DNA of 64,000 bases from Laedolimicola sp934402125 (GCF_052065835.1 NZ_JBQHTG010000001.1:744001-808000); one strand, 5' to 3'. Counted from the stretch's first letter, positions 24,259-33,513 are shown. Numbers and translations: made by a program. Notes: a model not told the origin generated them from the letters alone.

Positions 24259-25575
24259 TTACATCGGCAAACCATCTAACATATTCTGGTTTTTTTCCTC
24301 CTTGCTTTTCGCAACTGCAGCTCCCCGAATAATTTTTAGAATCATTTGCTGTAATTTATCAATCTTTTCTTTACTTTCCTGACCTTTCTTTAATTCTGTC
24401 TCAAGACGATCCGCCAAAAAGTTCATATCTCCGATTAGAATATTTATTGTTTTCTGAGTATTAAGAATAATTTCATGTAAGATAAGCTCTCTATTCTTAT
24501 TAATGGCCTCTTGATCCATACTACTTGACCTCAGGAAGCCGCAATATGATTCAATACCATAAACAGAACCTGAGCAAAATAAATACATGGATGGTACATA
24601 TCCTTTCGTATATTGTATTTCTTTCAAAAGGTCATCCCATTCTTTTCTTAACACTTTTAAATTCGCATCTTTATACATCATTTTTTCATTAAGCAATACT
24701 GCTTTTACCATCACTTCCATTTGTTCAGGGCAAAGTTTTAGATTCTCCATTAAACTTCCGATAAAACCATCCTCATACCAATTTTCTTTTCTTCCTTGAA
24801 TCTTATGTATATAAAGTGCATCCTGCATAAGACTATAACGAAAAGCATTCCACACTCCTGTTTCAGTAGAAATTAACTGTCTGGCACTTTTCAAAAGAAT
24901 TCCCGTCTTTTCACGATTTTCCAAGGCATTCATATATATCTGAAGCATATGTCGCATATTCGTATCTTCTAACCCCATGCGAATAGAAAAACTACCTATC
25001 GCATTATATTCTTTCGAATCAATAAGCTTATCATCTATGTAAGCATAATTGCACAAAATTTTTAAATATAATACTTTCAATTCATCTTTTAAATCACACA
25101 GAGTAATCCTTTGCTTGCTAATAGAGAACTGAATTGTTCCCCTTTGCTGCCTCTCTAAAGTTGCCAGTTCCAATATTTTTACGAACAGATCTACAAACAT
25201 TTCCACACAGATTCCATCGATGCAAGCGTCTAAAAGAATCGTTTTCCCATTTTTCATTTTAACTGAAATCTGATCTGCCGAAAAATGCCCGCCTTTTTTA
25301 GCGGACAAACTTTCAATATCTTCAAACCGAATCTGTTTACCACCCCCCTGCATAAAATTATCATAGTAAATTGCATCTCCCGTTAACGAAAAACTACCTG
25401 TTTTCGCATAAGAGAAAACCAACAAATAGTCAGAAATAGCATTTCCAAACATCTCTCCATATTTCTTTTTCCAAATTTCCAGTGATTTTTCCGTGATGTC
25501 TGAGCCAATTTCAATATTCCGTGATGTTATCTTAAATCTCACAGCATATTCTTGAATCAACTGCTCTACATTCAT
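24259..25575 (-). CDS. Protein with PH-like and TerB-like regions, third gene of the unknown operon
   Basis: 438 residues. Residues 55-145 alternate beta strands in the manner of bacterial PH domains (SLTGDAIYYDNFM, IRFEDIESLSAKK, ISVKMKNGKTILLDA). Residues 165-225 (KVLYLKILCNYAYIDDKLID, SKEYNAIGSFSIRMGL) follow the helical pattern of TerB-like domains with the Asp and Glu that often hold metal. The C-terminal 150 residues are helical, ending in a Lys/Glu-rich tail. TerB-type domains occur at membranes in stress or phage-response systems. GTAGGAG lies ahead of the ATG. Both domain calls are by eye and tentative. Confidence 0.65.
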   Translation of the reverse strand: MNVEQLIQEYAVRFKITSRNIEIGSDITEKSLEIWKKKYGEMFGNAISDYLLVFSYAKTGSFSLTGDAIYYDNFMQGGGKQIRFEDIESLSAKKGGHFSADQISVKMKNGKTILLDACIDGICVEMFVDLFVKILELATLERQQRGTIQFSISKQRITLCDLKDELKVLYLKILCNYAYIDDKLIDSKEYNAIGSFSIRMGLEDTNMRHMLQIYMNALENREKTGILLKSARQLISTETGVWNAFRYSLMQDALYIHKIQGRKENWYEDGFIGSLMENLKLCPEQMEVMVKAVLLNEKMMYKDANLKVLRKEWDDLLKEIQYTKGYVPSMYLFCSGSVYGIESYCGFLRSSSMDQEAINKNRELILHEIILNTQKTINILIGDMNFLADRLETELKKGQESKEKIDKLQQMILKIIRGAAVAKSKEEKNQNMLDGLPM

Positions 25576-25586
25576 ACATTTTTCTC

Positions 25587-26393
25587 CTACAAATCATCAA
25601 AATTTATTTCTTCTTGTGTAAATACATTTTCTTCATTATTATTTCCATATAATCTTTCTGCATATTTAGTTGCACCATACAAGTATTCTTCCATGCTGTC
25701 TACGTAAGTAAGCTTCTGTAAAAGAGCCGGAACATCTTCACTAGTCCTTTCACATGCTTTATTAACCATTCTTTCCACAAGGGTTCTATCAGGAGTTACA
25801 TGGGTGAAGCGCAGTTGGTTACAATATACCTCACTTAGCATCTTGGTAATCGTAGTACCACTTGGATTATTCACAATATACAACAGGAAATCGCGAAACC
25901 AGCCATTATACTGTATTAAATATTGTTCCTTCATTTGTTTTGCAAAGTTCTGTGTAATTTCCTCAAAACTTGTTGTATACTCCTTATTCTTATAATTCCC
26001 CAGTTTCTTTTCCCACTCTTTTGGGGGCATATATCCGAGATGAGTACACGTGCTTTGTAATACATTTTTTAAAATAATGTCATTTTCATGCGTTTCTCGC
26101 AATTTTTCTGTAATCCGCTTCTGCTCTTCAATTTGTAATTTCTCTATATTTCGTTCATGAGCGAAATTTGCAATTGATTTTCCAATATATCCAACTATAG
26201 TACCGCAAATCATCATCATTATTGCACCTGGAAAAGAACCAATAAAAAAGGCTAATATACTCAAAATTAAAATGATAATTACCGATTTCCGACCTAACAA
26301 CTCTACATATACTTCCATGAATCCAATAAACTTTTCACCTAACCAACTCAATAGTCCAATTACAAGTATTCCAATAACAATCCACCAGATCAT
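25587..26393 (-). CDS. Membrane protein with cytoplasmic helical domain, second gene of the unknown operon
   Basis: 268 residues. Three N-terminal hydrophobic segments: IVIGILVIGLLSWLG at 4-18, SVIIILILSILAFFIG at 37-52 and AIMMMICGTIVGYIG at 57-71. A charged coiled-coil stretch follows (NIEKLQIEEQKRITEKLRET), then a soluble domain with KQMKEQYLIQYNGWFRDFLLY and an acidic tail. AGGAGG precedes the ATG. The neighbouring genes are 9 and 11 bases away, so one mRNA is likely. No family is recognised. Confidence 0.72.
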   Translation of the reverse strand: MIWWIVIGILVIGLLSWLGEKFIGFMEVYVELLGRKSVIIILILSILAFFIGSFPGAIMMMICGTIVGYIGKSIANFAHERNIEKLQIEEQKRITEKLRETHENDIILKNVLQSTCTHLGYMPPKEWEKKLGNYKNKEYTTSFEEITQNFAKQMKEQYLIQYNGWFRDFLLYIVNNPSGTTITKMLSEVYCNQLRFTHVTPDRTLVERMVNKACERTSEDVPALLQKLTYVDSMEEYLYGATKYAERLYGNNNEENVFTQEEINFDDL

Positions 26394-26402
26394 ATATTCC
26401 TC

Positions 26403-26825
26403 CTAAGGTTTCTCAATTTCAAATATTAAATGTTCATTACCTATTTTCTCTAATGTCTCAGTTGTAAATTTAATAGATGGTATTTTTCGTGCTGCTTCTT
26501 TCTTTACTACTTTCCCATATTCATCCTTAAAAAATACTTCTACTTGAAACCAAAGTACATCATCTGATTCCCGTTCTCTCTTTACACTACATTCCCCTCC
26601 ATAAAAATGCATTCCTTTTTCTTCCGCAGCTATAATAATCCGGTTCGTGTATTCCCCAACAATTTTTAAATACGTTTCCAGACTGTACTTTCCTTTTTTA
26701 GACTCCCAAAAAAATTTTAAAGACTCTATAAATTCTTTCCATGCGGAATCACATACTTCTCGGAAGGACAACTGGGATGCTGTTTCTCCAATTTTTAAGT
26801 TTTCAACCACTGTCCGGAAGGTCAT
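26403..26825 (-). CDS. Small soluble protein, first gene of the unknown operon, 5' end fused to IS remnant
   Basis: 140 residues (MTFRTVVENLKIGETASQLS). The C-terminal half alternates strands (VLWFQVEVFFKDEYG, KIPSIKFTTETLEKIGNEHL). The first codons, up to about position 26815, overlap the broken IS256 transposase on the other strand, and no ribosome site precedes the ATG. The original start was probably removed by IS insertion, so the protein may be truncated or poorly translated. It is 9 bases from the downstream membrane protein gene. Its function is unknown. Confidence 0.6.
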   Translation of the reverse strand: MTFRTVVENLKIGETASQLSFREVCDSAWKEFIESLKFFWESKKGKYSLETYLKIVGEYTNRIIIAAEEKGMHFYGGECSVKRERESDDVLWFQVEVFFKDEYGKVVKKEAARKIPSIKFTTETLEKIGNEHLIFEIEKP

Positions 26826-27033
26826 TTATACAACAAATGCGATAGAATCGCTGAATTCCACATACCGGAAACTGAATCGCCAGAGAAGCGTATTTCCGAG
26901 TGATACAGCACTACTGAAAGCCCTGTATCTGGCAACCTTTGAAGCAACCAAAAAGTGGACTTCCACAATCCGAAACTGGGGAGCGGTCTATGGAGAACTA
27001 AGTATTATGTACGAAGGACGCCTTCCAGAATAG
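26815..27033 (+). pseudogene. IS256-family transposase, C-terminal fragment
   Basis: Only the last 73 codons remain: RKVIYTTNAIESLNSTYRKL, then NRQRSVFPSDTALLKALYLA and TFEATKKWTSTIRNWGAVYG. This is the highly conserved C-terminus of IS256-family (MULE-like) DDE transposases. The frame upstream belongs to the antisense of another gene, so the 5' three-quarters is missing. The remnant abuts the start of the unknown four-gene operon. Confidence 0.9.
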
Positions 27034-27111
27034 GCAATATTCCATCGCAAAACAGGCGGCAGAACCGCCTGCTCTTGACATGCGTTTTAGTAACTGTTAT
27101 ATATAAACAAA

Positions 27112-27146
27112 GGGCGAAAAGCTGATTTTTCAAGCCTTTCGCCCAT
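27112..27146. terminator. Hairpin after the IS256 fragment
   Basis: GGGCGAAA near 27112 pairs with TTTCGCCC near 27136-27143 around about 18 bases. No clear T-run follows. It adjoins the inverted repeat copy at 27136-27192. Confidence 0.45.
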
Positions 27147-27192
27147 CATTATCATAGAAGAATCTAATTTACAGACTTTTCTTCATAGTCTC
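27136..27192. repeat. Inverted repeat copy 1, probable IS end, left border of the sugar cassette
   Basis: The reverse complement read from 27192 (GAGACTATGAAGAAAAGT, then CTGTAAATTAGATTCTTCTA) matches 40489 onwards over about 55 bases with only a few mismatches. It directly follows the IS256 transposase fragment, so it is most likely the right end of that IS. Confidence 0.75.
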
Positions 27193-27196
27193 GCGC

Positions 27197-27400
27197 TTAC
27201 AATTCAAAAAAGATATTTTCAAATCCTATCGTTGTTCCTTTCAACACTTTCAAATCTTTATTTTTATTTGCCAAAAAATCATATGGCTTAATTGAACTTT
27301 GTTCCTTTGGCACAAGTTGCAACATTTCTCCATCATAAGTAAAAATATAACTTTTTTCTTCCAAATCTATATAACCACTTTGCATTTTACTTTTTGGCAT
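27197..27400 (-). CDS. Small protein of unknown function, possibly a truncated N-terminus
   Basis: 67 residues starting MPKSKMQSGYIDLEEKSYIF, with a strong GGGAGGAG 8 bases ahead of the ATG at 27398-27400. The sequence (FTYDGEMLQLVPKEQSSIKP, NKNKDLKVLKGTTIGFENIF) resembles a beta-rich N-terminal domain cut short. The stop lies 5 bases from the IS-end repeat, so the IS may have truncated a longer gene; ApeA-like abortive infection proteins begin in a similar manner but I cannot confirm this. Confidence 0.5.
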   Translation of the reverse strand: MPKSKMQSGYIDLEEKSYIFTYDGEMLQLVPKEQSSIKPYDFLANKNKDLKVLKGTTIGFENIFFEL

Positions 27401-27918
27401 TATAATTACTCCTCCCAACTACTACAATATAAATTCAATTTGCTATACACTACCAATATCAAAAAATATACCTCCATCTTTCATAAAATTCCATATACAG
27501 TAATACTTTATTTCCACGCACACAAAAAGTGGCCAGAGGCATCTGATACAAACACAATGCCCCGGCCGCTACTTTCTTCAAATCGTTGTATTGACTTTCG
27601 TCCCGTTTCTAAAAGTAAAGACCACCTTGCCATCTGAATAAACCGTAGCCTCGTTCCCATTAGCACAACCGGCGCAAACCCGCATAAATACTGGACTTTT
27701 CAAAAAATCTAAAGACAATTAAACAGCTCTATAATCACACTAAGACGCTTTTTTTCGTTAACGTCATATTTCCCGCCGGCGCTCGGCGATCTGATGGATA
27801 TGGACTGGACAGAACTGCTTTGATTTAGAAATGCGAATAAGATAAATGAAGAAAGGGCAGCCTAAGGCAAGGGCGATGCGAGAAGGCGGCAGGTAATCGC
27901 CGCCTTCCTGATTCTGTT
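27401..27918. other. Gene-poor remnant region
   Basis: About 520 bases with no intact gene. Besides the possible recombinase tail, a hairpin GAAGGCGGC-AGGTAATC-GCCGCCTTC lies at about 27881-27906, just beyond the amidohydrolase stop on the minus strand, and may terminate the sugar operon. The rest appears to be decayed mobile-element DNA. Confidence 0.5.
27578..27690 (-). pseudogene. Possible C-terminal tail of a large serine recombinase
   Basis: Minus-strand frame ending in TGA at 27578-27580 encodes CAGCANGNEATVYSDGKVVF followed by TFRNGTKVNTTI. An ending of strand-turn-strand plus Phe-x-Asn-Gly-Thr is frequent at the end of large serine recombinases. No start or catalytic domain is present. 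Identification is tentative. Confidence 0.3.
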
Positions 27919-28743
27919 TCAAATAATTTGGAGAAGTTTTGCTCCATTTTTGTAAAATATCAGTTCCAATTCATCCTGCGTAAAGGGAAGGGTTTTCAAA
28001 TATTCCACTTCTTCTTTCTGACTGCACCATGGCGAGTCTGTTCCAAAGAGAATTTTTTCTGTTCCGTGTTTTTTTACTATACGGACAAGCTGTTCTACCG
28101 GTATGTTCTGCAAGCAAAAAGACAGATCCATATAGTAATCTCCTCCTGCCAGCAATTCTTCCGAACGACTTTCCATACCATTTCCGCCCAGATGAGCTAA
28201 AATCAGATTCCGAGCTGCGCCGCCCTGATAAACGTCCCAAAGCATTTTCCGTATTCTTTCTGGCGTACACAGCTCCTGTCCCGGGCAGCTGGGATCTGTC
28301 CCGCAATGAAGTGTCACTAAAAGGTCCAGCTCACTGGCATAATCAATCACTCTTTCACATTCAACAGCATTTATATAGACATCCTGATAGCAGGGATGCA
28401 GTTTAATTCCTTTCAGTCCCATTTTTTTTATTTCCCGCAGTCTGTTCTTATAATCGGGATCTTTTGGGTGAATTCCGCCAAAAGAAAGGATAGACAGACC
28501 ATCCTTATCCGGTTCAGCCGTTGTTATTTCCCGTGCAAAAACATTAATACTGTGGAATTGTTCTGGTCTGGTAGCCACTGGCAGGACAACGCTGTGAGTG
28601 ATGCCTGCTGAACGCATGGAAGCTTTGAGGCCGTCACAACTTCCATCTGCGTAAGCATTTAATGCACCCTCACGCGTCATACAGGCCATTGTCTTTTTTA
28701 CAATTTTATCAGGATAAATATGTGTATGAAAGTCGATCAGCAT
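27919..28743 (-). CDS. Amidohydrolase-2 family metal-dependent hydrolase
   Basis: 274 residues forming a TIM-barrel hydrolase: DFHTHIYPD (His-x-His metal site) at 4-12, GLKGIKLHPCYQD near 130, LLVTLHCGT near 155, LILAHLGGNG near 190 and ILFGTDSPW near 240 carrying the catalytic Asp. All the metal ligands seem present. Related enzymes are lactonases or decarboxylases. As the last gene of the transporter operon (13 bases after the permease) it may open a sugar lactone or act on a modified sugar taken up by that transporter. Confidence 0.88.
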   Translation of the reverse strand: MLIDFHTHIYPDKIVKKTMACMTREGALNAYADGSCDGLKASMRSAGITHSVVLPVATRPEQFHSINVFAREITTAEPDKDGLSILSFGGIHPKDPDYKNRLREIKKMGLKGIKLHPCYQDVYINAVECERVIDYASELDLLVTLHCGTDPSCPGQELCTPERIRKMLWDVYQGGAARNLILAHLGGNGMESRSEELLAGGDYYMDLSFCLQNIPVEQLVRIVKKHGTEKILFGTDSPWCSQKEEVEYLKTLPFTQDELELIFYKNGAKLLQII

Positions 28744-28755
28744 ACCGTATACTCC

Positions 28756-29736
28756 TCAGCGTTTTTTCTGTTTTCCCATCTGATCAATCAGCACTGCAAT
28801 TACTATGAGAGCTCCCACCGCAATATCCAGCACAAATGAATTAATACCTATCAGCTGACCGCCATTTCGAATCATGGCGATAATAAGCGTTCCCAAAATA
28901 GTTCCGAGCACGGAGCCGGAGGCACCGCTCAAAGATGCTCCGCCCACGACAGCGGCTGCTACGGCATCCATCTCCATGCCCTGGCCGGCGGTAGGTGTTC
29001 CGCTTCCCAGACGGGTTGTCATCAAAAGACCGGCTACTGAAGCGCAAAAGGCAGAGAAGGCATAAATGCCACAGGTATTGACGCCTATACGAATACCTGA
29101 TAATCTGGCTGTTTCTATATTGGATCCAATCGCATAGATATTTCTGCCAAAAGTAGTATAGCGGGACATTATTATGCTGACAATTACAATTAACAGCCAG
29201 ACGTAAACCATGGCCGGAATACCCAGCCAGCGGGTAACTGCAAAATCACTGAATGCAGCAGGAACAGAAATCTTATTGGCGTTGGACATCAGCATGACAA
29301 CACCCCTTACGATAGACATGCTTCCCAGTGTGGCGATAAATGCCGGTACATTTCCCGCATAGATCAGCAGGCCGCATAAAGCTCCTAATGCAGTTCCTGC
29401 AAGGATTGAAATAATAATTGCCAGAGGCATCGGCATATTTTGCTGCAGCAGCATGGCAGCCAGCATCCCGCTAAAAGCCAGAACTGAACCTACTGAAAGG
29501 TCAATACCTGCCGAAATAATGACGAAGGTCATACCTACGGCAAGAATGCCGGTAATGGATGTCTGTCTCAACAGGTTTGTAATATTATGAAATGAAATAA
29601 ATTTTGGTTCCACGATACAGAGAATAATTGAAAATACCAGCCAGATTAAAATCAGATTAAATTCCGGAAGCCTCCGAAAACAACTTAAAAGTCCATTTTT
29701 ATTTTTCATCTTTTTCCTCATCTTATTTTTGTACAT
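28756..29736 (-). CDS. RbsC-type sugar ABC transporter permease
   Basis: 326 residues with about ten hydrophobic segments. Typical BPD_transp_2 features: TNLLRQTSITGILAVGMTFV, ISAGIDLSVGSVLAF and DAVAAAVVGGASLSGASGSV. It forms the membrane channel of a carbohydrate uptake 2 family importer with the adjacent RbsA-like ATPase, whose stop it overlaps by 14 bases (alternative in-frame ATGs at 29721 and nearby would remove the overlap). One permease gene only, as in ribose systems. Confidence 0.93.
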   Translation of the reverse strand: MYKNKMRKKMKNKNGLLSCFRRLPEFNLILIWLVFSIILCIVEPKFISFHNITNLLRQTSITGILAVGMTFVIISAGIDLSVGSVLAFSGMLAAMLLQQNMPMPLAIIISILAGTALGALCGLLIYAGNVPAFIATLGSMSIVRGVVMLMSNANKISVPAAFSDFAVTRWLGIPAMVYVWLLIVIVSIIMSRYTTFGRNIYAIGSNIETARLSGIRIGVNTCGIYAFSAFCASVAGLLMTTRLGSGTPTAGQGMEMDAVAAAVVGGASLSGASGSVLGTILGTLIIAMIRNGGQLIGINSFVLDIAVGALIVIAVLIDQMGKQKKR

Positions 29737-31231
29737 GAATACCGGAAGCCAGTTTCAAAAGCCCCCTGTCGTCATAGTCGCTTCTATCCACAATTCCCGT
29801 CTGTTTTCCTTCATGAATTACCACAATACGATCTGCTAGTCCCATAATTTCGGGTAAATAGGAAGAAATCATGATAATTGCGTTATTAGCGGCCAGCAAC
29901 TCTTCCAGCAGGTGATAAATCTCTGTTTTTGCTCCTACATCAATACCGACGGTAGGTTCATCAAAAATAAAGATACTACTTTCCCTGCACAGCCACTTTG
30001 CAATCACAACTTTTTGCTGGTTTCCGCCGCTCAGATTCACCACTTTCTGATAAATGCCGGGAGTTACAATATGCAGGCGCTCCGTATAACTGTTCGCTTT
30101 TCGGGCTTCCTGTTTTGTATTAATAAAACCCAGTCTGGAAATTTTATCATAAGAAGCCAGATTGATATTCTGCGTGATGGAAGTCGCAAGTGCCAGTCCC
30201 TGATTTTTTCGATCCTCCGGCAGGAGCCCAATACCCGCCGCGATGGCCTGCCGTGGATTTGAAATCTTTTTCTTTTCACTATTTATCCATATTTCTCCGG
30301 AATCAACGGGGTCAGCTCCGAAAACGGCCCGCACTATTTCGGTTCGCCCGGAGCCTACAAGACCAAATAGCCCCAGGATTTCTCCTTTGTGCAGAGTAAA
30401 ATTAATATTTTCAAATACACCTTTTCTTGTCAGATTGCGTACGTCCAATACGGGCTCCGCTGCTTTCTGATGACGGATAGAATACATATCGGAAATAGTT
30501 CTTCCTACCATTTTGGAGATAAGCAGTTCCTCGGTCACATTTTCTACCGGGACGGTGTCAATACTCTGTCCATCTTTTAAAATGGTAATTCTGTCGCAGA
30601 TTTCAAAAATTTCCTCCATGCGATGAGAAATGTAAATTATAGAAGTTCCTCGTTTTTTTAAATCTCTGATGATCTGAAATAGTTTTTCCACCTCTTCATT
30701 AGCCAGTAAGGCTGTTGGCTCGTCCAGAACCATCAAACGGCTGTTTTCAAAATATTTTTTTGCAATTATCACCATTTCCTGCTGGGCAACGGAAAGATCC
30801 TTAACAATGGTCCTAGCGTCTATCTGGATATGTAATTCGTCCAGAGCCTTTTGCGTCTCCTGATTCATTCGTTTCCAGTCTACAAAGCCCAGTCTGTTCA
30901 TTGGAAGCCGTCCCAGAAAGAAGTTTTCGCCTACAGAAAGATGTGGTGCAATGGTAACGTCCTGGTATACGGCAGCCAATCCAAACCGCTGCGCATCCAG
31001 AGGACTGTTAATCTCCACCTCTTTCCCATCAATGAAAATTCTTCCGCTGGTCTTCTGATAAACACCCATAAGGATTTTGATCAGCGTAGATTTTCCGGCT
31101 CCATTTTCTCCTACCAGAGCATGGATCTCTCCTTTGTTAATTGTCAGCTGCACATTCCATAAGGCTCGAACTCCCGGGAATTCCTTACAGATATTTTCCA
31201 TTTTTATAAATTCTGTATTATTAGTACTCAA
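29723..31231 (-). CDS. RbsA-type sugar ABC transporter ATP-binding protein
   Basis: 502 residues with two ABC domains. First domain: Walker A GENGAGKST near 40, signature-like LSVAQQEMVIIAKK and Walker B LMVLDEPTALL. Second domain: degenerate Walker A GLVGSGRTE, signature LSGGNQQKVVIAKW and IFIFDEPTVGIDVGAK. This is the tandem arrangement of RbsA/MglA/XylG. It supplies energy for the permease downstream. About 80 bases separate it from the binding protein gene. Confidence 0.95.
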   Translation of the reverse strand: MSTNNTEFIKMENICKEFPGVRALWNVQLTINKGEIHALVGENGAGKSTLIKILMGVYQKTSGRIFIDGKEVEINSPLDAQRFGLAAVYQDVTIAPHLSVGENFFLGRLPMNRLGFVDWKRMNQETQKALDELHIQIDARTIVKDLSVAQQEMVIIAKKYFENSRLMVLDEPTALLANEEVEKLFQIIRDLKKRGTSIIYISHRMEEIFEICDRITILKDGQSIDTVPVENVTEELLISKMVGRTISDMYSIRHQKAAEPVLDVRNLTRKGVFENINFTLHKGEILGLFGLVGSGRTEIVRAVFGADPVDSGEIWINSEKKKISNPRQAIAAGIGLLPEDRKNQGLALATSITQNINLASYDKISRLGFINTKQEARKANSYTERLHIVTPGIYQKVVNLSGGNQQKVVIAKWLCRESSIFIFDEPTVGIDVGAKTEIYHLLEELLAANNAIIMISSYLPEIMGLADRIVVIHEGKQTGIVDRSDYDDRGLLKLASGIHVQK

Positions 31232-31314
31232 AGCCTTCCTCCTATGGCTATCTGGCTCGTTAGCATCAATACGCCATCCGGCCGTTCCGGATGGCGTATC
31301 AGTATCAGAGTGAA

Positions 31315-32328
31315 TTATGACTCTACATCTTCCGGCCAGGTTACATTTACGCCTGTGTCAATAAAGGATTCCATCGTTTCCCCTTTGGCAGCTTTAACTG
31401 CATATTCTACTCCCATGTAACCCATATTGTAACTATCCTGAATAATCAGAGCTTTGATTACATTTTTTTTCAGGGCGGTTATCTCCTCCTCATCATCGTC
31501 AAAGGCAATAATAGTAATTTGATTTTCCATAGCTGCCTGTTCTACGGCTCTGGAAACACCATCTCCCATGTGATTGTTGTCTGCATAGATGCCGATTAAT
31601 TCATCTCCATGAGCTGTGATTAAGTTTTCTGTAGTCTGCATAGCTGTATCAATTTCATTATCACAGTAAATAGGCTCTAAGATTTCAATATCAGGTGCGA
31701 GTTCTTTCAGTTTTTCTGTGAATCCGCTGTCACGTTCCAGAACTGTCTGTACACCGGCAACTGCTGAAACCAGAGCTATTTTACCTTTCAGCTCTTTGCC
31801 GTTATCCTGTAAAGACTTTACCATGGCTTCTGCGGCCAGCGATCCGCCAATTTTATTATCCGTGGCAAGATGGCAGGCAATGGTTTCGGAAGGTAGCTGC
31901 GTATCGATTGTAACTACTGGAATGCCAGCCGCAGATGCCTCGGCTAAAGCTGCATTGGCTCCGGAATCCGCATTTGAAGCCAGCACAATAGCATCAGGGC
32001 TGCTCAGAATTACATTTTCCAAAAGAGAAATCGACTCTTCAATATCAGCTTCAGAAGCCGGCCCCTGGACGGTTACCGTTATGCCTTCATTTTCGCTGGC
32101 ATAGGCTTCCGCACCCTCGCGTACCTTCTGCCAGAAAGCCGAGTCTGTGGATTTGATTAAAACTGCAATATCCATTGTTTCGTTGTCGTTCTCAGCGGCA
32201 GCTTCTTCCTGAGCAGGAGCTGATTCCTCTGTGGGGGACGTTGTTTCTTCTGTTCCGGAATCAGAGCTGCAGGCTGTCATTGAAAATACCATGAGAGCTG
32301 CCAGTAATGCAACAATAATCTTCTTCAT
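31315..32328 (-). CDS. Sugar-binding lipoprotein (periplasmic-binding-protein type 1)
   Basis: 337 residues. MKKIIVALLAALMVFSMTACSS is a lipoprotein signal with the Cys at about 20. A Ser/Thr/Glu-rich linker follows. The mature part has MDIAVLIKSTDSAFWQKVREGAEAY, ASNADSGANAALAEASAAGIPVVTIDTQ and GIYADNNHMGDGVSRAV, the ribose/galactose-binding fold. It captures the substrate for the RbsA/RbsC pair. The ligand is unknown; the adjacent kinase and polyol-type dehydrogenase point to a pentose, pentitol or hexitol. AGGAGG-like AAACCTCC on the plus strand marks the ribosome site. Confidence 0.93.
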   Translation of the reverse strand: MKKIIVALLAALMVFSMTACSSDSGTEETTSPTEESAPAQEEAAAENDNETMDIAVLIKSTDSAFWQKVREGAEAYASENEGITVTVQGPASEADIEESISLLENVILSSPDAIVLASNADSGANAALAEASAAGIPVVTIDTQLPSETIACHLATDNKIGGSLAAEAMVKSLQDNGKELKGKIALVSAVAGVQTVLERDSGFTEKLKELAPDIEILEPIYCDNEIDTAMQTTENLITAHGDELIGIYADNNHMGDGVSRAVEQAAMENQITIIAFDDDEEEITALKKNVIKALIIQDSYNMGYMGVEYAVKAAKGETMESFIDTGVNVTWPEDVES

Positions 32329-32397
32329 TTCAAAACCTCCGTTTCATAATGATTTGGGCTGCAATGCCTTATCAACTATTGGACTGGAGTGTTTATT

Positions 32398-33426
32398 TTA
32401 TTCTGCGTGTAAATACTTGACGGAATCCGTCATATAAAGGCTTGTCTTCAGTTCTTTACATATTGCAGGATAGGCGTCCAGACCCTCCTGCATTCTTCGA
32501 ACCAGCAGATCTGTAGCAGTTTTTGCGATTGCTTCTATGGGCTGGCAGATACTTGAAAATTCGGGCTGCATGCTGCGAATAAAACCAAAATAAGGCAAAG
32601 CGGACAGACGGTCAAAGGTCAGAATTGACACATCTTCTGGTATGCGTAAATGATATTCAAGTATAGCGGCAAAGCCTCCCATAGCCATATTAGCGTTAGA
32701 ACAGAAAATCAGAGTAGGGGGTTCTTCCAAATTCATAAGCCTCATAAACTGTCTTTTTGAATCATCTGCATCGAGTTCAGAAAATACCACATATTCCGGT
32801 CTTACTTCAATATTGTGCTGCTTTAATGCATCTACATACCCCTGGTATCTGGGGGCGTCCGAATAAATTGTTCCACTCACACGTACAATCGCTATTCGGC
32901 TGTGCCCTCTGCGTATAGCCAAAGACAGCGCATCAAAGGTTGCCTGATAATTATCCACAACTACTACATCGCATTCTACACCTTCCACCAGACGGTCTAA
33001 CAAAACCACTGGTATGCCACGCGTTATACACTCCTGAATGTGTTCTCCGGTTTTGGCGCTTGAAACAACAATAAGACCATCCGCTCTCTGGTTGCTGAGC
33101 ACCTCAACCTGTTCTTTTTCTAATTCTATATCATTTCCATAATTATTAATCAGTGTTTGATATCCCTTTTTCCGCAGTTCCTGTTCCAGAAGCTTTACGA
33201 TGGGTGGGAAAAACGGATCTGTTATATCCGGTATTACTACACCAACCACATGGGTTTTATTTGTTTTTAATCCACGGGCTATCGGGTTTATCCGATAGCC
33301 TAATTCCTGAATAGCTTTTTCGATACGTATCCGGTTTTCAACAGTTACATTTTTTCCGTTTAAATATCTGGAAATGGTAGATTTAGAGACACCTGATCTT
33401 TTTTCTACATCTAAAATTGTGACCAT
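32398..33426 (-). CDS. LacI-family transcriptional regulator of the sugar cassette
   Basis: 342 residues. The N-terminal helix-turn-helix is VTILDVEKRSGVSKSTISRY followed by the hinge helix INPIARGLKTNKT. The effector domain begins HVVGVVIPDITDPFFPPIVK. Nucleotide palindromes of LacI type with a central CG sit at 33872-33887 and 34025-34040 on the divergent promoters just upstream, making autoregulation and control of both arms likely. The effector is presumably the transported sugar or its phosphate. Confidence 0.93.
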   Translation of the reverse strand: MVTILDVEKRSGVSKSTISRYLNGKNVTVENRIRIEKAIQELGYRINPIARGLKTNKTHVVGVVIPDITDPFFPPIVKLLEQELRKKGYQTLINNYGNDIELEKEQVEVLSNQRADGLIVVSSAKTGEHIQECITRGIPVVLLDRLVEGVECDVVVVDNYQATFDALSLAIRRGHSRIAIVRVSGTIYSDAPRYQGYVDALKQHNIEVRPEYVVFSELDADDSKRQFMRLMNLEEPPTLIFCSNANMAMGGFAAILEYHLRIPEDVSILTFDRLSALPYFGFIRSMQPEFSSICQPIEAIAKTATDLLVRRMQEGLDAYPAICKELKTSLYMTDSVKYLHAE

Positions 33427-33513
33427 AATATATTTTACTCCTTTTACCGTGACATAACCTATTCTTCTTAATGTTATTATACAAATTATGAGTCACAATT
33501 TCAATCGATGCTT

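Noticed and set aside
26647..26814. Upstream extension of the IS256 fragment frame
   Set aside because: This part is antisense to the 140-residue gene and has no transposase similarity.
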